Below, piece by piece: positions 56,969-64,000 of a stretch of 64,000 nt of DNA (its first letter is position 1; each line of letters starts with the position of its first letter). The notes beneath the pieces are model-generated. The model was not told the DNA's origin. It did not search any database and saw nothing but the letters and a program-made list of their open reading frames with translations. Position numbers and translations under genes: made by a program. The stretch spans positions 620,001 to 684,000 of the forward strand of contig NOKP01000026.1 of NCBI GenBank assembly GCA_002682825.1. The letters run 5' to 3'. The stretch is from Neonectria sp. B-13 (lineage: Eukaryota > Ascomycota > Sordariomycetes > Hypocreales > Nectriaceae).

Positions 56969-57814
56969 CTTTTCTAGCTGATTGGGGCAGTAAAACTTAT
57001 ACCTTAACTTTATAGTAGAAACTTTTATCTCCTTGAGTCATTATTGCCTTAGGCTTGGGTATTAAGCCTATTATACTATTGTTTTTTCTGTTTTCTTTTA
57101 TACTATTTAACCTTTAGCCCCTTCTCTAGGTGTGTGTTACTAAGGACTATTATATCTAAATAGTAGTATATATACTAATAGGGAAACTATAACTTTATAG
57201 AAGATTACTTAGATTTAATACTAGAATCTACTTAAAGTTTTAAAGATAATAAATTTCTTATTATTTATAACCCTTTAGGAATAAAAGTAATAAATAATTA
57301 GAGTTTTATATTTAGATAATTGAATTTAGTAGTTTAAAGTAGAATAGTAAGAAGTATAATTACTTTTATTAATATTCTATAAATCTAGCCTATTCATTGA
57401 AAAATATATTAATAATGTATAACCTAAGCTAACTATTAATCTAGCTATAGTAACTGCTTAAGTTAAGGTTCCTAAGAAAGCTAAAGAACTTTTATTACCT
57501 ATATTACAATCTATATACTATTTACTTATACTATAGATACTTTAGCTTATATCTTATAAGAGCTATAATGTCTTATAGATAATTAAGAGCTAATTACTAT
57601 ATTAAATTAGCTAATTATAGTATAGAGTAGGATTTTAGCAATATGATTAATTTAGTATAAAGGAGTAGTATGTCTAACTCCTTTATGCTACTTTTGATTT
57701 CTAATGATTGTTAGATAAAGCAAACTACTAAAAGCATATTACCCTTAATATTAGGCTATTAACATTGAACTAGTTCTATTAATAGCAACCTAGGCTATTC
57801 ATACACTGCTTACT

Positions 57815-57915
57815 ATCACTAGGAGTATCACTTGCTCAACCTTGTTGCCTTGATTGGCTGCACGGACCCATTCCCTGTATTGCTTGTCCAATTTTTAGCA
57901 CATAATATCAGCCAT
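57815..57915 (-). pseudogene. Coding relic inside the AT-rich island
   Basis: A minus frame near 57815-57915 reads MADIM, a stop, then KLDKQYREWVRAANQGNKVE, with near-normal composition. It looks like a short piece of a decayed repeat gene. Not identified. Confidence 0.35.
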
Positions 57916-59326
57916 ATGCACCTACTATATAGACAATTTTAGTAAGGACCCTCTACATTATTACCACTTTAAAAGTCTAGCCTATTTCAAGGAATATGCC
58001 CCTTAGACTTCTAAAGTTTTAGTATACTAATCTATAGAGAGTTTTATAAAACTTAGAGTAGTTTTCTATAGGGTACTACTTATGTTAATACTATACCTTA
58101 CTAGTGAATAATGTAATAAACTAAAGTACTAGGATCTAAGCTAATAGTTATAAAGCAAGCTACCCCTATTCAGTCTTCCAACTAATACCTACCTCTGCTC
58201 TAGCCTCTTGTTAAATAGTATTACTTACTATCTCTACTAATTAAGTGTCTAGTTCAACTTCTTCCCTTCTATCTTAATAAGATATTATATATACTTTCTA
58301 CTATATAATAATCCTAATCAATATCTAATAAACAAGGCCCTACTATAATTGTATATCTTAGCTATATACTTATGCCTTTATTGTTAAGAGCATTCAATCA
58401 ATTGAGTATGTATGCATAGTTAACTGATACAGTGAATTGTAGCATTAGGTATAAAAATAACCCTAGAGCTTATACACATTTTCAGTAAGATAGAAAAGTA
58501 TATTGTATAATATAAATAGGCATTAGGGGTAATTAAATTGTTATATAATGGATATGTAGAGAAGGTAATAGCTATGAATGCTATTATTGCTAAAGCTAAA
58601 GAATGTCTTTCCTTAAACCCTAGTGCAATAGATCTACTTAGACTTTAAGATGCAATTGTAGGATATAGCACTCAGTTAAAGGAATTAGAGCTTAGATATA
58701 AGAGTAAAGTAATAGTTTATAAACAATAATAGTAGGCAACTATAAAGAAGTCTTATAATAATATAATTATGACTTTTGGGTTATCTATAGTATAGATATC
58801 ACTAGAAAGGCTCTTAAGTTGAAAGTCATATTAAACTGGCTCTATTGGCATACTGAGTAACTCTACTTCAGCAAACTAAGCATTAACATTAAAGAGTATA
58901 CAGCTAGCGGCTAGGAATTCTATATGGTTGCCAATTGAGCCTAACCAATGTGCTTCAGCTACTGACTATATAGAGGACACTATTATATGCATTAGTCCTA
59001 TGAGTATACTATACCTATTAAATTAGATCTTCTATTAATATGTATAGTATAAGTAATAATAGACTATTATATTAAAAAAGTATTAGTAGAAATGCTATTA
59101 GGTTGATAGGGAATATGCTTTTAGAACAGTAAAAAAGTCTATTAATTTTAAGGATGTCTATTAATATAAGTGTACTCTAATTAAATACATTATTGTTCAG
59201 TTTTCAACTGGAGATAGGTTATGGTTTATTCTTTGATATAATAAGTATGGACTTAATTTTAAGAACTACTTAATTAAGGGTACTATAATATATCTATAGA
59301 ATGAAAAGTATAGTTAGATATTATAA

Positions 59327-59524
59327 GTGCTTATAGTAGTCATTAGGCACTTTGGTATTAAGGTTCTAGGCTATAATATGATTCTAGCTAAGAAAAATAA
59401 CTCTATGGCTCTAGACGCATATAGGAGTAGATCTAAGCATTCAGTTGTAAGTATTATGGCTAATGAGCTCAAGAGAAGTCCTATCCTATCTATACGCAAT
59501 AGAAGATCAGCAAGGCAGACCTAG
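59327..59524 (+). pseudogene. Coding relic near the right end of the island
   Basis: A 65-codon frame with a non-ATG start near 59327 reads FGIKVLGYNMILAKKNNSM, then RSRSKHSVVSIMANELKRSP. It lies where composition returns to normal. Not identified; probably a repeat-derived fragment. Confidence 0.35.
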
Positions 59525-59641
59525 GGAAGCCACTGAGCTAGTATAGGCCAGCCGGCTGGTAACAATAGCTAACAACAACATAAGGACTTTAATGCCATAA
59601 TTCACCTAACTCCCAGCGAAATCTATCTCACTTACTAGGAA

Positions 59642-60105
59642 ATGTCTAGGAATTGGTTACCTATGCTTCTCCTCCCCCAGAAACATCTCAACAATGTTAG
59701 TGTACTAGATACACTTGAGGGCCTAGGTCTCATGGATCATATGCCAAAGTGCTATGTTTATGATGAACGCATGAAAAGGTTCAAGTGGCAGGAAGCATAC
59801 GAAAACGGCAGGCCTCTTGTTGCGAAGCGCGAGTTTCCCGTTATGACCGTGCATTCCAGCAACATTTAATCGATAATAATATATTTCCACCTGGCTATGA
59901 GTATCCCGACGGTCACGAGCCCCCCGAACCAGAGAATATGGATGAAATTCTTCGAGCGCTTGGACAGCCCAGAGCATCCTTATCGCCGAGTCGATTCTCC
60001 AAAGAAGACTTTAAAAAGTTTAGACGCGCGGATGATCATGCGGCTAAGGAGAGCCGGGTTACTGCATCTGTGATACCAATTATCGAGGGAAACCCTGAAC
60101 CTTGC
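59642..60105 (+). pseudogene. Deleted and truncated gene fragment at the island border
   Basis: Frame 1 from ATG 59642 reads LLPQKHLNNVSVLDTLEGLG, DHMPKCYVYDERMKRFKWQE and AKREFPVM before stopping at 59869. From about 59840 the next frame takes over with AFQQHLIDNNIFPPGYEYPD, EPENMDEILRALGQPRASL and VTASVIPIIEGNP, ending abruptly near 60100. Both halves look like parts of one protein with an internal deletion that shifts the frame. I recall similar uncharacterised fungal proteins but no function. The 3' end is fused to a Ser/Thr-rich gene fragment from the opposite strand. Confidence 0.65.
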
Positions 60106-61022
60106 TACTGCTGGTAGTCTTTGTAGACGACGTGACCTTGCTGCTGGTTGTCGACGTTGTAGAAGTTGGCTTGGTATTTGAGGTAGTCGGCGACGCTGTG
60201 GTAGTCGTGGGTACTTTAGTTGAGATTGTGAAGCTTGAATTCTTAGTTGTAGACATTGTGGTAGTATAGGATGTCGCAGTGGCCTTCGTGGTCTCAGGAG
60301 TCTCTGTAAAGGAAGTCTCGGGAGTATCTGTAGAAGTCTCAGGAGTCTCTGTAAAGGAAGTCTCAGCAGTCTCAGGAGTCTCTGTAGAAGTATCAGGAGT
60401 CTCTGTAGAGGAAGTCTCTGTAGTAGAAACGTCAGGAGTCTCTGTACTAGAATCCTCAGGAGTCTCTACAGAGGAAGTCTCTATGGAGGAAACATCGAGA
60501 GTCTCTGTGCTAGACGCATAGGAAGTCTCTGTAGAAGAAACATCGGAAGTCTCTTCAGAGGAAGCCTCTGTAGATGAAACATCGGAAGCCTCTGTGCTAG
60601 ATGCATTAGGAGTCACTGTACTGGAACCGTCGGGAGTCTCTGTAGAGGAATCAGATGAAGCCGTGGTCAAAGTGTTCTCTGTGGTAGTTGGGATAGGGCT
60701 CTCTAGAGTGGCTGTAGACGAGTCAACCGAAAGCGTCGTCGAAGTCTCCTCTGGAATGGTAGGTGATACTGTCGTAGTAACAGGAGTGTTGTCCGAGGTT
60801 ACTGTTGTCAGATCATCTGAGACTGTCACTGAAGTGTCCTCCGGCCCAGTTGCGGACGAAGTCTCTAAAGAGGCCATAGAGGTCTCCAAAGAAGTCATGG
60901 AGGTGTCCAAAGACGTGTCAGAGGATGTCTCTAAAGAAGTTATAGAGGTCTCGAAAGTGGTCTTAGAGGAGGTCTCTAAAGACGTCTCAGAGGATGTCTC
61001 TAAAGAAGTTATAGAGGTCTCC
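60098..61022 (-). pseudogene. Ser/Thr-rich mucin-like repeat gene fragment
   Basis: The minus frame is open for about 300 codons of almost pure Ser/Thr/Glu/Pro repeats (ETPETSTDTPETSFTETPE, SSTETPDVSTTETSSTETPD) ending in a Lys/Ser/Thr tail (SSKVTSSTKTTSSSK). Near the 5' end a block containing ETSITSLETSS is tandemly duplicated (about 60911-60950 and 60973-61022). There is no ATG at the head and no signal peptide; a TAG precedes it at about 61024. Such regions occur in heavily O-glycosylated fungal wall or adhesin proteins. Both ends are cut, so it is a fragment. The C-terminal codons run into the 59642-60105 relic. Confidence 0.65.
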
Positions 61023-61046
61023 TAATGAGACACCTGAAACTCTGAA

Positions 61047-61140
61047 CTAGTGGAATCCCAGATCGTGGTATGTTACAGATTTTGTAATGGGTTCTACAAG
61101 CTCCTTGACAAATCCCCCTATATTATATGAACTCTCTGCA
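61047..61140 (-). other. Short minus frame next to the Ser/Thr-rich fragment
   Basis: Reads SSYNIGGFVKELVEPITKSV and stops. It overlaps the 3' flank of the DUF2235 gene in another frame. May be a further gene scrap. Confidence 0.2.
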
Positions 61141-62775
61141 TTAACTGTTACGCATGGTAAAATACCTGAACAACTCCAGATCCTTACCCACAGGAACTTC
61201 CATACGTTCAAAAATATCGGCTTCACTTGGGTCATTGTTGACGCCAGGATATCTCTTCTTCAGGGCGGGGCAAGTTTCCCAATAAGACGGCTGTTGTTTC
61301 CTCATCCTTTCTCCGACGGTCCAATGGAATTTCTGTTCCTTCACGAGGATCTCAGGCTCCTCAGCCCTTTTAGTATCCGTTTGATCGATGTCAGTCGCAA
61401 GCATGTGTGGATTTCTGTGTGCGACGCGGAAACAATCCTTAATCCATGCCGGCAAATTCCGTAGCCGTGTTGAGAGCCGATCAAGGTAATCCCTATGACC
61501 AATGGTGCGATACCAGGGCGATATCCCCTCTTTCAAGGGCTCTAAAACAGCGGCCTGGAGAAATTCTTCATCCAGGTCCAAGAGATTGTCCTCTTGTATC
61601 TTGCTGACCATCCAGACAAATGCAAAGTCGCTCAGATCACCAGAGCTACCACCACCGATGTCCGCATGCACGCCTGGGAACCAAGTCTGTGCAAATCTTC
61701 CTTCGTTCTCTGCTTGAAAGGCCCAAGGGGCTGGATAAAAGTCGAATCTGCGTTCGTCTAGTGCAAGTGCCTGAAAAGCATATTCGGCATTAGACCTCAG
61801 GCTGACGTCAAAATGCCCACTTCTTCTATGGGCAGCGCGAGCTGTAGAGATGTCGTCACGATGGTGGAAGAACAGGGGAGGGGCTCCGAGGGAGCCCACG
61901 GTATCCCATACACCGATACATCGGATCGGCGGATTTCGGTGAGAGCCACCTGTCTCTTCCCTACATTGTGCGTTGACTCTCATCTTCCGCTCTTCAACGA
62001 ACCGCTGCCAAGACAAGTCGAAATTATCCATCGTATGTTTACTGGTTATCCCCCTGCAACTGATAAAGTCCGCAATTGCACGAGCTGCGAACGCTCCGCG
62101 AGAGAAGCCGAAGAGAAATATTTCGTCGCCGGAACAGTAATTCTCAACCAGAAATCGATAGCCAGTCCGCACTTTGTACGTCATTGTGTTTCCGGTGACC
62201 GCCTCCTCAACTCTGCTCTGGGGGTTCCCGAGGGTTCCGATGCCCCCAACATAGAGGGTTAATTGATGAATTGACTCTATTGAGCCATTGTCGTTTACTC
62301 TCGTTCCAGCTGGCTTAATTGATCTGGCCAAGATTGACACATTTGTCGAGCCTGTAGCCTTGGGCCCTGGCAGCAATATATGCTGCTCGATCCATTTGAA
62401 TACGGCGAAGAAGCGAAGAACCCAGAGGAATTGCCACAGGATTGGAGGAAGGATCCAGCGACAGATTCGGGATACATAGCTTCCTGGTTTCAGTCTCTCG
62501 GGGGTATCCCCAGTATCCGTAAAAGTGCCATCGAAACACAAGATGATGCGTTTCGAAGTCATTGTAATGGATGGAGATTCTTGAGGTCTTAAGTAAGGCG
62601 TCGACATGAATGACAATTTGACACTGCATCCATTTGAAATGGGGTGGGTTTGACCATGCCTGGCTTCAGCCAGCCTTATATGTTTATTTTTAGCTTTTAA
62701 TTCTCTTAAGCTTTTAATGATGTTTGAGTTGAGGTTGCTGGTCTGGGGGATGTAACGGCGGAATGGCTGGGTCAT
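61141..62775 (-). CDS. DUF2235-domain alpha/beta hydrolase (Tle1-like)
   Basis: Single-exon protein of 544 aa from ATG 62775, or 488 aa from ATG 62607 (MSTPYLRPQESP), which fits the family better. The DUF2235 domain starts at KRIILCFDGTFTDTGD. The nucleophile elbow is IFLFGFSRGAFAARAIADFI (GxSxG) and the catalytic region continues with GVWDTVGSLGAPP and WFPGVHADIGGG. The family includes bacterial type VI lipase effectors (Tle1) and many fungal paralogues of unknown role. A hydrophobic stretch (ILPPILWQFLWVLRFFAVF) near residue 105 of the long form may contact membranes. The gene is intact although surrounded by fragments. Confidence 0.88.
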   Translation of the reverse strand: MTQPFRRYIPQTSNLNSNIIKSLRELKAKNKHIRLAEARHGQTHPISNGCSVKLSFMSTPYLRPQESPSITMTSKRIILCFDGTFTDTGDTPERLKPGSYVSRICRWILPPILWQFLWVLRFFAVFKWIEQHILLPGPKATGSTNVSILARSIKPAGTRVNDNGSIESIHQLTLYVGGIGTLGNPQSRVEEAVTGNTMTYKVRTGYRFLVENYCSGDEIFLFGFSRGAFAARAIADFISCRGITSKHTMDNFDLSWQRFVEERKMRVNAQCREETGGSHRNPPIRCIGVWDTVGSLGAPPLFFHHRDDISTARAAHRRSGHFDVSLRSNAEYAFQALALDERRFDFYPAPWAFQAENEGRFAQTWFPGVHADIGGGSSGDLSDFAFVWMVSKIQEDNLLDLDEEFLQAAVLEPLKEGISPWYRTIGHRDYLDRLSTRLRNLPAWIKDCFRVAHRNPHMLATDIDQTDTKRAEEPEILVKEQKFHWTVGERMRKQQPSYWETCPALKKRYPGVNNDPSEADIFERMEVPVGKDLELFRYFTMRNS

Positions 62776-63520
62776 TTTGTCGGTCTTGGGTGTTGGTTTT
62801 GTGTATGTTAGATTTGGGCAGCTGGCAGGCGAGGGAGAGGGCCATTTTATCTCTAGTTCAAAGGCTAAGGTGTCATCTTAGATAAGGTTGATTGAGGCAG
62901 GAAGAAAAGCAGCCAGAAGGCTACTGCAGTTAGAAGGCTTATTATTGAAAAGGTCATTGTATTGAGAGGTATTGCGTATGATGCCTCAATTGTGTAAAAT
63001 TACTGTGTTTCTTGCTGCTGTGTTGCTTTGATCTACCAGAGCGTATAACAGAGACTAAGGACATCACAATTAATGATGTTCGAGAGCCAGGTCTCCAAAG
63101 TGAGATACACGTAATATACACGTATAAATGATCATTGATAAAGTCTCGCCCGCCTTAGAGGAAGGGGCCATTTCATGGGACCCTGAGCTCCAATAAATTA
63201 CCGCTGCTTCTGTGGGATGTGGAATGGGGCAGTGACGAAACTTCCCGCGAGGTATAATGATCCGATCGCTTTCTTCGACCTGGCTGCACCACTCTCGTCC
63301 CCACCTTCTTGGACTCGGGGCTAACCGATGTAACATTGATTGACATCGACCGTTGGTCGGGCTTGTGGGCATGAGTCAATGTTGGGAAGGTAGCACAGCT
63401 CCTTTCAAGCCGACATGTGAAAGCCAACCAAGGTTTAACATGTGAAACGCCACTTGCGAGTCAGGGGCTGACGACGAGTGGATCACCGATCTGCTTTCAA
63501 GTGCTACCGTCGTCACGCTA
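62776..63520. other. Intergenic region
   Basis: No supported gene; short frames at 63070-63372 and 63173-63427 overlap and lack domains. Confidence 0.4.
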
Positions 63521-64000
63521 CTACAGTCCCAACCGCTTTCTGATTCCGCCTTGGTTTGCCTGGAGGAACTTTAAAGCGGAGCGAAGTTCCGGAAGGTTCC
63601 TTTGCAGGACCTCTGAGAACTGCTTACCCTGGCTTTTCTGGTCTGTCATAGCGAAGGCGGGGGTGCATAGGGGTCCTGTTCTATGGGTGACCAACTGAAA
63701 GCCTGGCTTGTTTCTCGAGCTAGGATTCCTCTGTTGCATAGAGTCGGGGATAACTACTGTTTTGCTCTTGATGAGGATAGTACCTTTCGGGAGCCTGGGT
63801 ACTTTGAGGTCCGCAATATTGTCTGACTGAAGGAGAATGGCTGCTGGGGGCGCCAGGTGGAGCGTTATGTTGCTGGTGAGGGCAATGGTGCCGTAGGTGA
63901 GGTCGGGAAAGATGTCGACTGCCCTGAAGGGCGCCCCGTTGACCAGCTTCAACCTAGTAAGCTGGTTCTGGGTTACTGCTACTGGTATCCCTTGTGCATA
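63521..64000 (-). pseudogene. PIF1/Helitron-type helicase C-terminal fragment, cut by the window edge
   Basis: The minus frame is open from the right edge: GIPVAVTQNQLTRLKLVNGA, then AVDIFPDLTYGTIALTSNIT, PPAAILLQSDNIADLKVPRL, PKGTILIKSKT and CTPAFAMTDQKSQGKQF. This is the C-terminal region of the fungal PIF1-like helicases found in Helitrons and related subtelomeric repeats (motif V-like TDQKSQGKQF). After about 63600 the homology seems to stop and the frame ends at 63521 without the later conserved segment, so the 3' end is probably truncated. The 5' part lies outside the window. Confidence 0.7.

Larger units (their letters stand above)
56103..57159 (-). mobile_element. Copy B of the unrecognised ~1.05 kb element, better preserved
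   Basis: Flanked by the perfect 14 bp direct duplication ATAGTAGTATATAT (56089-56102 and 57160-57173). It starts CACTGTTGAAAC and ends GACTATTATATCTAA on the plus strand, with no terminal inverted repeats, no poly-A and no tRNA-like head that I can see. The minus strand carries the frame described at 56103-56783. Four 16 bp units lie at 56905-56968 in the part upstream of that frame. The variable-sequence 14 bp duplications suggest true target-site duplications made by staggered cutting, a length more like non-LTR retroelements than LTR elements. The class is unknown. Confidence 0.78.
50380..59630. repeat. AT-rich RIP-like island
   Basis: About 9.2 kb of strongly AT-rich sequence, dominated by TA, AT, AG and CT dinucleotides with few CA/TG or CG. 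There are no intact genes. Coding relics show stops where C to T change is expected. This is the usual look of RIP-mutated transposon DNA in filamentous ascomycetes. Less mutated patches exist at 52550-52790, 56100-57170 and 57815-57910. No intact reverse transcriptase or transposase could be read by eye. Confidence 0.85.

Noticed and set aside
52546..57159. Solo-LTR interpretation of the two repeat copies
   Set aside because: Ends are not TG...CA and the flanking duplications are 14 bp rather than 4-6 bp.
60279..61025. Plus-strand open frames rich in Val/Ser/Glu (60279-60521, 60594-61025)
   Set aside because: They are antisense readings of the Ser/Thr repeat; a repeat with unit length divisible by three stays open in several frames.
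1..64000. CRISPR arrays, operons and bacterial signals
   Set aside because: No regularly spaced repeats of that type; spliceosomal introns throughout show a eukaryotic genome.

Overview
The window is nuclear DNA of a filamentous ascomycete (Pezizomycotina, most like a Sordariomycete). Genes carry short 45-90 bp GT-AG introns, and the gene families are typical of this group: Zn2Cys6 regulators, HET-domain proteins, a NACHT NLR, a PhiA-type cell wall protein, fungal SDR and MFS families. A long AT-rich block looks like RIP (repeat-induced point mutation) damage. Nothing prokaryotic, no CRISPR array and no rRNA or convincing tRNA was seen. Exon borders were worked out by eye from splice signals, reading-frame continuity and family alignment from memory. 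They are models, not transcript evidence.

Layout. 0.5-4.6 kb: a Zn2Cys6 regulator and a Fen2/Liz1/Dal5-type MFS permease. 5.3-9 kb: a HET protein and a PhiA-like secreted wall protein. 9-12.9 kb: a small F-box gene with an in-frame stop, an unrecognised three-exon gene, and a damaged glyoxalase I gene. 13.5-20.5 kb: a Zn2Cys6 regulator divergent from a nine-exon amino-acid/choline-type permease, then a small SGNH hydrolase. 21.3-28.3 kb: a broken TPR gene, a frameshifted F-box gene, about 3 kb of low-information DNA with one coding relic, and an intact five-exon short-chain dehydrogenase. 29.7-40.4 kb: a second HET protein, then a Rad5-like SNF2 ATPase and a NACHT/C2H2 NLR sharing a 382 bp divergent promoter. 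41.3-49.7 kb: dienelactone hydrolase, AflR-like regulator, quinone/enoyl reductase-like protein, kinase-like protein and a double GFA-domain protein, resembling a small metabolic neighbourhood without a backbone synthase. 50.4-59.6 kb: AT-rich RIP-like island. 59.6-64 kb: gene fragments joined end to end, a DUF2235 alpha/beta hydrolase, and a PIF1/Helitron-type helicase fragment running off the right edge.

Most unusual point: the AT-rich island holds two copies of a roughly 1.05 kb element (52546-53569 and 56103-57159). Both have the same ends and each is flanked by its own near-perfect 14 bp direct duplication. They share a 16 bp internal minisatellite with different copy numbers. On the minus strand there is a 227-codon frame that runs to the last base of the element. 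In the better copy this frame is broken by nine stops, all of which C-to-T change could explain. I do not recognise the element.

The accessory part at 9-24 kb also has four separate genes that look recently broken (in-frame stops or a frameshift with good coding sequence on both sides).
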